DNA of 64,000 nt from Plutella xylostella (Eukaryota > Arthropoda > Insecta > Lepidoptera > Plutellidae). The notes under the pieces were generated by a model, which ran no database searches, was not told the DNA's origin, and saw only the letters and a program-made list of their open reading frames with translations. The stretch spans positions 11,544,501-11,608,500 of the forward strand of contig NC_063986.1 of NCBI RefSeq assembly GCF_932276165.1. Direction: 5' to 3'. The position numbers and the translations under genes were made by a program. This document shows, one piece after another, positions 1-13,600 of this stretch (within the stretch, counting starts at the first letter, position 1; the number at the start of each line of letters is the position of its first letter).

Positions 1-427
1 TTTGCTCCCGTCTTCTTCTCAGCGTGTCGGCGGTAGATCCGGACTAGAGATTATCACTGCGGTAAGAGGATTTCTAGAAGCCGTTGAATCTCCAAGCTGA
101 GCTGCAAGCTGCTAGGTATAAAATTCACAGTTGATACGTTACTTAATCGCTCCTATAGCTCCCCTGTAGAGTCTTTCTTCTTATCATATCGTGTCTATGT
201 ATGTAGAAAATCACCTAACACAAAATAACATATTACTTACGATAATACTAATTACACACTTTCCCTGAAATACATTCTGGTAACAGTGTTTACCCTGTGA
301 TCACAACCCATCACGTCCCCACTGATGCACAGGTCTCCTAGCTTCCAATGAAGGAATGTTTTTGAATTTAGTCCACCACGAAGTTCCTGTAGAGATATGT
401 GTATGTATGAAATCAAGGTATACTCAC

Positions 428-566
428 ACGGAGAGCCAGGACACGAAGGCGAGCGTGAAGAGCGACATGCACATGGCCATGGTGCGGAAGGGGAACAGCT
501 GCACCTCGCTCTCGGGGTCCCAGCCCGGGTAGTGGATCAGCGGGGGCAGGCCCAGCATCTTCTCTC
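428..566 (-). CDS. ChT: ChT coding exon 9 (last in the window)
   Basis: Encodes EKMLGLPPLIHYPGWD, then LFPFRTMAMCMSLFTLAFVS, and ends in phase 2 at donor GTGAGT. The family continues with a cytoplasmic tail, so at least one more exon is expected left of the window. Confidence 0.88.
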
Positions 567-3500
567 CTGGGGGGACGAAGGGAGATTGAGATTTGAGGTT
601 CCTTTACCTGCCAGTTTCAATAACTCTATCTACCGATAGCTGGTTGTTATTTTCATACGATTTTGACAGTCTGTAACATTTAAATGTGTTAAAAACGTAT
701 GAAAGTAACTACCCAGTCATCGGTAGATAGAGTTATTTAAAACTGGCAGTAAGTCGCCATCGGTGATAGTGAGTACTGCTGCTGGGAAGTGACTGTTTTT
801 TGACGAAATTATACGTAGTTTCAGAGATATATCATGTAATCGGTACTTACGTTAAATGCGATGAAACATATAAAAGGGTTGGTCTAGCTTCACATAAACG
901 ACTGAACGATAGCTATTGTGATATATGTAGATAGGTAATTTGCAACAAGATAGTTAGCGCAGCCGATCTCCAAAACTTCGTATATAATTATGTAAAGGTA
1001 TGGTAACCCTGCTGACATATTGATTAATATGTTTCTTATTTCACGAACTCCCATGCAATTTAATTGTATGGATAGCCATCGTTACTCATTTCGAACTCTC
1101 AGTTAGTTAACGTTAACCTAAAACCGTGCACAGTCATGTAACGACAAACCTCCAGACAGCCTGACGGCGAACGCCACGATGTACGCGGCCAGTGACCCGT
1201 ACGTGTTGCAGTACTTCTTGAAGTGCACCACCATCAGCAGCTGCGGGAACAGGATCACGTACACCAGGTCCGAGCACATCGACCTGGTGGGAGAGAGAGA
1301 GAGAGAGATTGGGGTCAGAGAGAGATACGCGGGTCACAGAGAGAGATGTATGCGGGTCAGAGAGGAAAATACGCGGGTTAGGAGAGTGTTTTGTTCCCAC
1401 ATTGTTTATAGTCCGTCTCTTGTATGTATATATTTATGTTTAATACATCTAGTTATAATGTTATGTATCGAAGGAATGAACATCGACCTCTATACTAATA
1501 GGGGTAAAAGAACAGAATTTTTTGTCAAAAATTAACAAGCAATTCTAAATTTCAGAAGCTACCTAACTGCTAGGGTTCATCAATATGAATTAGATATTAT
1601 TATACTTACTGTGTTGGTAAAAATGCTAAAATAATCTACTGGTAACTACAATTACCTACATCTTGAAATCCTATCAAAGCCCTTATTAAAACTGAATGTG
1701 GGATAAACTACAGTAATCGTGCCGAGGAGCCTACCATCGCAACGAAGGTACAGTAAAGTAATTGGCGAGGATGCCATAAACAAGCCTATTTTAAGACAAG
1801 GTCGTAAGTATTATATTCGCGCGGTTACTTTCATCATTCGACCCTAATAAAACGTTTAGCAGATTTGTGGGAACCAACGAACCGGCTGGTAAAAATTGGA
1901 GGCTTAATTTATCGTGCGTCATATTTTCTACATTAATGCTATGGCACCTTATTATGGTGTGGTGAGATTCTATTCACACATCATCACTGATTCTATTAAA
2001 GTTTAGTTATACTGTGGGATTACTTTCAATAAAAGAATAATGTCATAAGGCTTTTCTTAACTTTATAACCGGAGTGCACAATTCTTATCAGCTAATGTAG
2101 AGACAGTATTTAATCTTACATTTTATGAGGTTCCCGTCAAGTGCAGATTTCTCCTAATTTCAATGCACCCGGGTGCACATCAGAAGCATAAAAATGCAAT
2201 TTGACTCTACATTAGAATACTAAGTAAAATGAAAAGTGTATCAAAGTTACGATGTGATGTTTTACACATAAACATCCACTACAGGTCACGGCAATTTCTT
2301 GTGACAATAATTATAATAAATATTTTCATCAAAGATCATAAGACAAAATCATTAGCAATTTTTGTATGGAAACACTAGGGTAAAAGATTCATATTTCTAA
2401 TAACTTCACGAAATCTAACTTAAAACATAAATACCTACAGTTGTATAATAGCCTACTATACATTCCCTAACAGAGCGGACCTCCAATGGTGCTGGGACAC
2501 CTAAGGCCAGGTTACACATTGCACAATGACGATAAAACCATCATAAAGCGAGTAACGATCGCTCCCGTGCACCTCACACTCGCGGCGGCGGCGGCGGCGG
2601 CGGCGGCGGCTTGCGTCACATATAGAGCAGACGGGGTAGAGGATACGGACAGATGTAATATGCTAGCGGAGCTCCTGTCTAAATTGTTAATCATACATCC
2701 ATCGTACTAATTGATGTACTTAGTTTAGTTGGCTGAATTTTACCAATAAAACTTTATAGAGCTAATTTTCAGCCGTAAAAAGGTGGAGGCATAGGGGAAA
2801 TTCTCCAGCTTATGCTAGTCCTGCTATTACACGATATGTATGCCCTTAAACCTAAATGCAGAAATAAAGTGCTCTATATCTATAAGATATTTCCCTGAAT
2901 TTTCTGTGTCAGGTTTTATTACTATTTCCGTCACAGAGGTAGAGACCATAATATTAGCTACAATCACTACAGTGCAAAGTCTGTAAAAGTCACAAAACTT
3001 TCATTAGACGCTATCAACATGTCAGCAATAGTAAACATAGCAGGATAATAATTGGTTGTTTGCACGCAATAAGATTTATTTTAAGCCTGCTACCATACAA
3101 AATTCCGTTATACATACGTTTATAAACCCCATAGCCCTAGCTAGAAAAGTATTGAATAGAATTAAGTAACTGCTCGACCAAGTCAAACCAGAAGATCACT
3201 CATATACATATTATTTCAAACATAATGAATTCTATAAAACTTTCATATAATCTTATGGGCTCATAGCGTAGTTTGAGGGTACATAGTATATCTCGTAGTG
3301 CGACAGAAGGGCGCACATCTCGAGACCGGCCGTCTCAAGGACGCGTCGTGATCATCGCGACAGTAAACTGCGGATAATCCGAACATTCGGCCATTTGTAC
3401 CGACATCGTGACTGCTCGCCAACGTCGCTAATAAGTAATAACCATCAAACTGATACTAGTTAATTGGTACCTAATAGTTGCTGTTTTTCAACGTCTCAAT

Positions 3501-4621
3501 CAGGCCGCTAATTTAAAATCCCCGAATAATATACCAAACCGGGTCCTAATCAAAGACAAATTCCTTGATTAGAAAAACTCACAAGTCGTTATTTTAAATT
3601 ATAGTTACCTACCAATTAAAAAAATGTATGGATCAAAACGTGCCAGATCATGATTGAATATCAGATGTCTCTAGAGATGATCCCGGTCTAGATTACCGTC
3701 TGTAGCCGACAGATAATGGATGGTTGATCCGCGGACGAAGTTCTCTTGTGTACCTCGCTGTGATCCCCGGACGACCATCCACTATGCACCTGACACTAGC
3801 TGGGTATCGATCGTTCAGAGTTTGAATTTAGAAATTAAGATTTGATGCAGTATCTTCAGATAATATTGGTACTGCTAGGAATAAGTCATAACATAAAATA
3901 ATGACTTAACCTATGCAGGAGTCCTGAAAAGGCACATAAGAAGCAGAGGATTGAAAATACCTTTCATAAATCAAAATTTGTCCTTACATGTATGTAGTTA
4001 CTAATCGGGTCCGTTCCGCTAATGCCCTTATGCACATGCAGAAATGCAGTTCTTATTACAAAATTTAATATGCCATCTGATATAATATTCGCAGTAATAA
4101 AATATTTAGTTTAAGGCCGACTGACCCAGTAATGTAACTCACACATTAGCTGACAAGTGCAGTTTGATGGCGGGTTTAGTCGTCGTTTAGTTGTAGCTTG
4201 AGACAAGGGCCGAGTTGCGACATGCCTTAATCGTTGCTATCATATCTTATAGAGTACGGAGAATACAGTGGGTGCCGCTTATGGGTGAGCTAATGACAAA
4301 ATGTTGCTGATCATTTAATATTCCTTAACGAAACAAAGTTATTGCTTTGTTTAATCCCACTTATTTGTTTAATCAGTTCATAAAGAAACAATTTTTATGA
4401 TGTGAAATGGTTCTCAGACTTTAACTCAATATTAAAAGTTTCATTTGTATTCATGGAGTCTGCCAGAGTTTCACAATATCATTCTTGTTTCATGCGTCTT
4501 CAAGTCAATCAGAAAACAATCAAAGGCAAGATGATAACTCCACGTTAAGAGAAGATATTAGAAGAAGAACATGCTCTACTTATAGCGCTTGTAGTCTGTA
4601 TTTAATGTACTATGTGTATGT

Positions 4622-4653
<32 letters not shown>

Positions 4654-7600
4654 CTGTGTGTGTGTATGTGTGTCGCCACTGTACTCCCGCTACTCTGGCG
4701 CGGCAGCGTGCACCTACGATCGGTCACGGTGCCTCGCATCATTATTTGTCATCATGAGACATAAACCCAGAATAATGTGACCGTCGCCGCTGCAACATTC
4801 ACCGAATACCTGCAGACACCAGCTCAGAGCACGAGCGGCCTCGGCGATCACTTCATTACGTGTAATTATTTAGCATAGGGTAGTGTGAAGTACTATGCAG
4901 TGGTTACATTGACTGCAGAAGGAAAGGGTAAGATGCCGGGTAAGATTTTTGGTAAACACAGTTCATGGTTATTATTTGATCTCTTTGTCCTTAGAGAGAT
5001 CTCTGTTTTACAAATACAGGTTTTCTACATAGTATCGGCGAAAATCAGGATCAAGAAGGCTGATATTATAATGATTTGACGCTCGGGTAAACCCTATGCG
5101 CAGAACTCAATAACAGGCTTATGATGACGATTACTAGCTTCCTTATTCATCCTGGTTGAGTCCAGTGTACTCACCAAAGCCCGTAGATGGAGGGGATGGT
5201 GAGCGCCATGACGGTGGAGAGGAAGCCCACCACGAGGATGGCCACGCGCATCACCCAGATGATCTCCATCTCGGACGCGCGCTGACGGAAGATCAGCTTG
5301 TACACGTTCCTGTGGGGAAATGGCGTGTGAGAGCGGACGTTCGCACGAGCGTGGCACTTGTTTTGGTGCGGACGTCCGCGCAACGCAGACTTATATGAGG
5401 CGGTGAGCGAAAATGTGGCTTATCTTTTGCAGATACAATTGATTTTAATTGTGTTTGCAAAAACATAGGCCACTTTGTTGCTCATTGCCTCATATAGTGC
5501 AGGATTTGGGATAAAAGGAGCAAATTACATTCGGCGCACACTGGTGAAACATCGATCGACACGTAGCAACATTTTCTTAGCTTATCCTTTAACAGCAGAT
5601 ACAAAAACTGGCCCAGACACTCTATGCTGTATATCACCAACTCGTCACTTCATTCACCTACCTGGCAAACATAGACGAAGCGCTGAGCACGCTGGAGTCA
5701 GCGGAGGACATGACAGCGGCCGACACGGCGCCCAGCCCGAAGAACGACACGAAGTCCGGCGTGAGGTGCTGCAGAACCAGCGGCAGGATCATGGACGTCT
5801 GGTCCGCCGTCAGCTCGCCGTTCTCTGTGAGGTCGCCCTTGAAGTCTGTCTCGTTCCAGGCTAAAGAAGATTGGTTCGCTATCAGTATTGGTGGTGGTAG
5901 TTAAATCAACGGGTGAGACAGACGCTTCTCAAGAAGAGATACCTAATCGAAAACACCACCTTCTTTGGTCCACCAATCTGCTGAGGACCAACAAAGGAGG
6001 TCAGGCCGTAAAAACACCTATGCAAAAAGCTGAAATAGAGTCCCTCAGACATTTGAACACATTCGGTCACATCGTGTAAATACACAATCTTTTTACCATC
6101 AAATTAGCAGGCTACAAAGCCCTCACTACCTGCAATACCTGTCCTACTAATATTATAAAAGTTTGTGAATATGAGAGTTTGTGAATATGAGTTTGTGTGT
6201 ATGTTTGTTACTTTTCTCGTCAAAACGGCTAAACCGATTTTAATGAAATTTGGTATGGAGTTAGCTGACACCCTAGATTAACATATAGGCTACTTTTTAT
6301 CCCGTATTTCCAAACCAAAACCTTTTTAAAGCGAAGCGAAGCTCGCGGCAACAGCTAGTCTATTACAACTCACCGGTCCCCTTGGCGATGGCTCCGATGA
6401 GCACGGGCGGGATGGCCATGAGGATGCAGCCCGCGGCCGCCACGTACGACAGCAGCTGCGCGCGCCCCGCCGTCTTGCTGGACAGCACGCGCTGGAAGTA
6501 CACCTGCGGAGAGGACCAGGGTTAGGAGAGGTCAGGATAAAAATTGGTTAACAAGGTAAATTTACGGTACTAGCTGCGAGTGAGAGTTCGTGGATCGGTA
6601 GCCGAAGTGAATCATTACAGAGTCGTACTGGAAGGGGAGATAGAGCTTTTGAAGATGTTATGTACCTATGCTGCAAAGTTGGAGCGGCAAGAGTTGAGGT
6701 ATATACCATATGTGAATGGTTCTGGAAAAAGATAGGTGATACAATTTTCTGAAGAAGGTTAAAAAGAGTATGTGACAGAAAATGTGATGTAGGTAGAGCT
6801 AGTCCATGACAGTGGAATGAGATTGATAGTTATAATATCATTCGCTAAGAATTAACCTTGTTTTATCTGAGGAATTATTATTATGGCCTGGATTCTGGAC
6901 CTAATTTATGAAATTCAAGTATGTAGATTCCACCACCCACCTGCCAAGGAATGCCTCCAAATATGAGCAGCAGGCCATAATCCACATAGAACCAGTAATA
7001 CGCCGGATCTATATGTCCTATCCAATCAACGTCCATGGAGCTGAGTGGCTTGACGTGGTCATTGGCCCACGCGAACGGGATGCACATCCACAGGCCAATG
7101 AAGATGCAGAAGAGCTGGATGACGTCGGTGTAGGCCACGGAGTAGAGCCCGCCGAACAGCGTGTAGAACACGGCGACGCACGCGCTGAAGATCACGGACG
7201 TGCGGTGGTCCATGTCGATGATCACGACTAGGGTCGCGCCTGGAAGGAAACACTGGTTTAGGGACTATGAAAGGAAAAATATGGAAGTGGAATTCAATTT
7301 AGAAACTGTTTTTGTACATAATAGGCACTGATTTCAAGTAATATATGGGTCATTCTATTTTATTCTCATAGGGGGTGAAGTTCCTGTACGTGGCTCTCTC
7401 GAGTGGAACCTTTGTACATATCCCCTTGATTTCAGCTCAGCCAGCCTAGCTCCCGAGTAAACTGGAGTAGCAAGCCTGGGTGTTGCAATAGCTGAGGTTG
7501 TTGGTCCAAGAATAGATAGGTAATCTGGTTTCTGTAGTAGGTGGACACGCTAACAGAATATGTTCAACCGTCTCATCTACTTCCTTACATGTCCTACATA

Positions 7601-10600
7601 AGGGACTAGTTGAGTTACCTATGGTATATAAGTGTTTATTCACGCAACAATGTCTTGTTATTAATCTAAATAAATAAATATACACATATATCTGATATAA
7701 TTTAGGAGCCTCGCCCTTAAATAAAAACTTCTTGTTAAATATATAACGTTTATATGTAACTTATACCTAAGTAACATCACTAATAAAAAGGAAGTCACTG
7801 AATTCACTGACACCCGACCCCGCAAACATAATAGGAACTCGTACAATCCATGCTTACAACCCGCTTGAGCCTTTTCCGATATAGCGGTACATTTGAAATG
7901 TTCACAGGAAAATTGGAAAGGGAGTTAAAGTGGAATCCTTTTTCCTCCCCCTTTTTCACCCCCTTCCCCATCCCGAACCAACAACACAGCCACTACGGTA
8001 TTACGAAAAAAAAAGTTCAGGAACGCTGTAAGCAGAGCTGGTATCGCTGAACCTAACTCTCTGTCTTTTAAATGCAAAACAATATTCATGTTCTTCAGCG
8101 CATTTTTTCCTTCGTTCTCGTTAGCCTTTATTTGAAACTAGATTTCATAAATCCGTACTTGGTCCTCACTCAGGTTCTGAAGTTAATTTATCAAGTTTCT
8201 TATTCCTTAACGAGATTTCGTCTGAGATTCCTTTGAAATCCTTTCCGCAACTCGGATTAGGGTATTAAAGTAAATCCTGTTTCACCTTGAAGATTGGCTC
8301 AAGTCCAAGTTGATACGAAAAGTACTATTTATTACTGTTATTAAAATGATTAGGTAGGTAGTGGTACCAATGGTGCCTACGAACTTTGAATAACATTTGG
8401 TTTTTGACAATAAAATGTAAGTGCATTTCACGTATTAAATATACTAACGAGTATTTTAAGTAATTATATTTTGCTGTTGAGACATCTCATGATAGTCTCT
8501 TATGAGTTTTTAAAGTACCTAGTAGAAGCACTATTTCAATTAGTTTATTGCGAGAAAAAGCAAACTACCCGAAGAGTATGTACAGCAGGAGGGAGGGATA
8601 TTTATTATTTATCTTTAATTACATTCGCCATTGTAAACGAAGAATATCCTCTACTCTACTTAATTGTTTATTGAGCTGATGTAACACATTGATGTTTTTC
8701 TTTCTGTGGAATTGCTGAAGACAGGGCAATGTATTTCATATTTTCATACTGATCAATATTATCTAAATTAGCGAGTACCAATAGGTAAAAAAATGGGTCT
8801 CAGATGTTCTTTAGGATAGCAGTTAGTTCACTGATAAGGATTACACCCTGTACCTCTATATTAATTTCCTGCTATGAGTTTCAATTATACCTGGTTAAGT
8901 ATTGTTATTTCTACTAGCTACTTATTGTACCTATACAATATATTATTACTACTTAACCCTGTCAACCCATTCAGGGATTACATACGTGAGCATAAGTAGT
9001 TAATATAATTAATTACGTAGTAAAATATATCCGTTCGTTTCTAGACGTGACATGAGTATGTATAATTTCAATAAATAATGAATAACAACAGAACAGTCCC
9101 CCTGCGTAATCGATATAACCTTATACAATCTTTATACTTAAACCACACTAATATTAGACTGAAAATCAATATGAGTTGAAGTAAGACCCAAAAATATTCA
9201 ACCTGAAATGTCCATTTATCCTTTTATCCTCACAGTTCTGTTATCCTTTGCATAGAGAAATCTCATTTTGTGACTATTGGGACGTCACACCGTGAATACT
9301 ATATATGAGAAGCAAGGCACCCCCATTCATCCCCTGAGTCGATATATGAATTATAATATCTACTTGTATTACAGAAACTACACACGCGACCACACATAGC
9401 TCCATGTAAATATGCGCTACAGTGTTACTCACAAATTGCTCACAAACCGTAATTATCGGCCGACACCCGCAGACTCGCTATCCTTTATAATTTAATAATG
9501 AACGCTGAAATTTCACCCCATTTCAGAAACTGAAATAATTAATTCGTGAAACCATGATGTGAAATACGTTACAAAGTTGTTATAGAAGAATAATGAACTT
9601 AGCTTTAGATTCAGAGCTATTAAAACACAATCTAAAAGTTCAACTTCGTATAGTTTACAGAAATATACATTAAAATGGTATCGTTATGTATCAAGCCTGT
9701 CCTTTTAAAATAATCTATTTTATAGGTACTTACTTTCAATTAAAATCGCAACAAAAATATTTGAGTTTTTAAACGTAACATAAAATGAAGAGCCATCGTA
9801 TTATGTAGTTAATTACACTGCTTATGGAAATTCGTCGTTTAATCTAATGTAGGTATATTTTTTTATTTCACAGATATATTTTAACGTAAATTTCACAAGT
9901 TCAGTTTATTTAGGATCGTGAGTAAATGTCGTTACGTTTGGGTAAATATGGAACGGAACATTTTTATTAACGTGCACAGTGAACGAAATATAATACTTCT
10001 ACAGTTAGAGAAGAGAGTCTAAATCTAGAAATAAATTATATAATATACATTTTCTATAAGTCCATGGATCTTTAAGACCAGTGAAATTGTTCGCTTCACT
10101 TGCCCAAGACAAAGAAAGAGCTTCAAATACGACTTACTATAACAACAATTATACTAATTTTACTTTATACTTCATAAATGCCAGTGAGTACCCCTCCACG
10201 TACCCAGAGCACCCAGTATGCCGGCCGTCCAGAACACCTCCACACTCACCCAGAGCAGCAAGTATGCCGGAACACCTCCACACTCACCCAGAGCAGCGAG
10301 AATGCCGGCAGCCCAGAACACCTCCCCGCACAGCGCGGGCAGGAACAGCAGCCCGCCCATGCGGCTGCCGAACGAGTCCTGCAGCGGGTCCAGCATGGTC
10401 ACGTAGCCCTGCTTGCGCATCGGGTTCGCGAAGAATATGCCGCCTGTGGACAAGGGGGTAGATGATTCGGTTGCTTATCTACGTAGTGCGGTTTTAGCAC
10501 TAAAACAAAAACCTCACCTTATTTTTCAATATCTGGTGAATGATGTTATTCTATGATATGTATTCTAGAGCAAGATAACAACATTACGATAGAATTTAGA

Positions 10601-13600
10601 GGCATCATGGCAAATAGCACTGAACAGATATGAATTAATGTTGGTAAAAAATAAAAAATATATGTAAGTATAAAGCTTTTCTTCCGAGCATGCCAGTGGC
10701 AAACATTAGAGCAGGTCTTCAAAACCGTGGCGAAATAATTGGCTAGAGAATTAGCGTCATTTGCTGACTGCCCAGGGTCCGCCTGTAAGGAATGGAACGG
10801 TTGATTCGTCAATCTAAGAAGCTCCTTTAGCCCTAATAATGATGATTAAGATCACAGCTTAACTCACCGAAGACGAGCGACAGTGCGTACCCGAAGGGCG
10901 CCTGGCACCACACCAGCCCCGACGTGTAGATGGCCTCCGCCGTGCCGTTGATGTAGCCGCCCCCCACCCACGTGGCTGTGGGGGGAAGAGGATGCTTTAG
11001 AATGGAATATAGAGGGTAGATCCATAGGCTGTGGGGGGGAAGAGAGCTTTAGATATGTAGGTATATTATAGAGGGTTGATTCATACATAGCTTCTAAAGA
11101 GGGTCATTTTGTAACCTAGATGAATGAGTTTTTGTTATGTTGCTAAGAAAACGTTGTCGCTTGCGATTTATCTTATTAGATTGAAAAATAATTGGCTGTA
11201 TCTGTATCTACGTAGCTTCTTACTACGAGCATTATAAAACTGAATGTTTTCTTTTTACAAAATTGTGTAGCAAACTACCTTCTAACTAAAAACATCGGGA
11301 TTTTCATCTACGAAACAACCAGCAACACGTAATTTTCGCTCCAAAATAAAAGGCAAAACGACCACATAAATCCGTAGCTCCGAGTTCTTTGGTTTCTTCT
11401 CATTTTCGGTGGATAATAAAGAAATCTGAGATCGTTAGTCTTTTCATATCTCGCGTTGTTAGACGGATTACATAAAAGAGGATTTTTTTATCCGTCTTCA
11501 TAAAAGATAAGTACCTGCTGTCTTTATAAACCTGGCCTGAAAAAAGGGTGTTTGTTAGGACTTGTTTGTATGTCGTATCCTACGATTTTTAGGTCTATAA
11601 AGGATACCCTGATTTCATATGTGTGCTTTTAGCAGTATTTTTAGTGAGACAGTCAGCTAGTGAGATACTCCCCATTTGTTAAAATTAGCCACCTATACAA
11701 ACCTATATATAATTACTTATGTTATCTAGAGATAATAATATGCTACAAAAGTAGATATGTATAATTGTATATTATGTGCCTATAACATATTTCAGAGAAT
11801 TACTCTCCGGGGATGAGACGAGCTAATTTCAATATTTTAACATGACACATTAAGGGCCACTTGCACCAACATATTAAATCTAGATTAAGTGTTAAATCTC
11901 GATTTAGTGTCAAACTTTATATGGACTGACGTTTCTTAAATCGAGATTTGACACTAAATCTAGATTTAATATGTTTCTGCAAGTGGCCCTAAGTTTGGGA
12001 TAAGCACATTAAGACCCTGCATAATATTATCCAACTTCTAGCGCGCTTGGTTACGTCCCCGCACAAATAAATATACCAACTTACGGTATATAAACATATT
12101 TTGTTTTTATTAATGGTAGGTATAGCCGTCGGCCGAGGCCATCTACACGTCGGGGCTGGTGTGGTGCCAGGCGCCCTTCGGATACGCACTGTCGCTCGTC
12201 TTCGGTGAGTACATCTGTGATCTTCATCATCATATTTAGGTTTATCGGTGGAAAATAAAAACATCATCCAGATTTTGTTAAAAGTTTTGATCGAAATAAT
12301 TACCTACTGAACCAGAACCATACTGTCAGCTCAATCCACCAAAATATGTGTTTGTATTTATTTTTATGTTCCTGATTCGGGATCAGAATCCTGATAATGA
12401 TAATAAGTATTTATATTACATGTTTCCGGACGCTTCCGTGCTTCGGACGGCACGTTAAGCCGTGGGTCCCGGTTGCTGCTTCGGCAGCAGTCGTTAAGAC
12501 TAGTCAGAGGCCTTCGGGCGGCTTGAAAACATCTGACAGTCGGGTTGCCCACTTACCCGACAACTCTCTCAGCACAAGCTTGCTTGTGTTGGGGTCCACC
12601 AACCCGCACTTGGCCAGCGTGGTGGACTAGGCCTTAAAACCCTTCCTTCATTGGAAGGAGACCCGTGCCCCAGCAGTGGGGACGTAATGGGTTGTGATGA
12701 TTACATGTTTATTTTTATGGTATTATTCCTCATCGTTCTTACATTACCATTTAAGTTACATGTTGTATAAATTTAGCGGCCCCTCCAGCCTCGTGCCGCT
12801 AGGGGAGGACGGGGAGAGATGGCCGTTCCGGTCAGGTCTTCATTAGTCGCATTTATTTATGTTTCATTTATTTATGTTTCATTTGCTCCCCTCATTTCTA
12901 TTCGCGCGCGAGTTCGTTAGATGCTGTGTGTTTCTATTAACGCTCGTTCGTTTTATTCCACCTATCTCTGTTTGCTGTAGAAATAAAATATACAGATAAT
13001 TTTTTTTTATATCATTTGAGCTTTATACAATACTGAAAAAAGAGGAAGAGTTATGTAGTTTAACCGCTTTACAATCATGATAGTGCCGTAAATTGTACAG
13101 AAAGCCTTCTTCAATAGTACAATGTGAGGAGAAACTACCATCACAAAGTAATAGCTCTTTATGTCCGCAGAGAAGTGGGAAAAGGCGTTACTAGCCGACG
13201 TTCCTACCAAACTTGCTGAAGTGCTGAGCCGGAGGATTACAGTCGATAGTTTAAGAGTTTTCGTCAGAAAACATTTTAGGAAACAATGGCTTAGCTATGA
13301 GAAGATTTACTTATGATTTTGACCATTATTTACAGTATTTCATTTCTTACATAATTACTAGACCATTTATTTTCTAGACACGATGATATACATAATTATA
13401 TATCAAGTACAATTACGATTACTTATATGCATACGGCATAGCAAGTTTACACACTAGGTAGGTATATGTAAAATAAGATTTTAGCCCGCATTATTTGTAG
13501 ATCATTTTCTAGACACTGATATTCATAAAATTTAGTTCAAGAATATACGGCGTAGGAAAGCTTTCGTAGCCCGTAGACGCCTACGCCGCCCTCGTAGCAT

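Larger units (their letters stand above)
1381..5174. other. ChT intron 7, no further gene seen
   Basis: AT-rich intron between ChT exons 7 and 8. It holds a (GCG)n run near 2583..2610 and a (GT)n run near 4616..4672. I see no conserved open frame, RNA gene or bounded mobile element in the rest. Confidence 0.6.

Noticed and set aside
366..384. Possible last ChT exon: acceptor TCTCTACAG then G AAC TTC GTG GTG GAC TAA, in phase with exon 9
   Set aside because: It would end the protein about 100 residues early with a tail (NFVVD) unlike the family. The long cytoplasmic tail is conserved, so the true exon is more likely left of the window.
2486..2710. Open frames on both strands with poly-Ala runs
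   Set aside because: They arise from a (GCG)n repeat and have no splice context or similarity.
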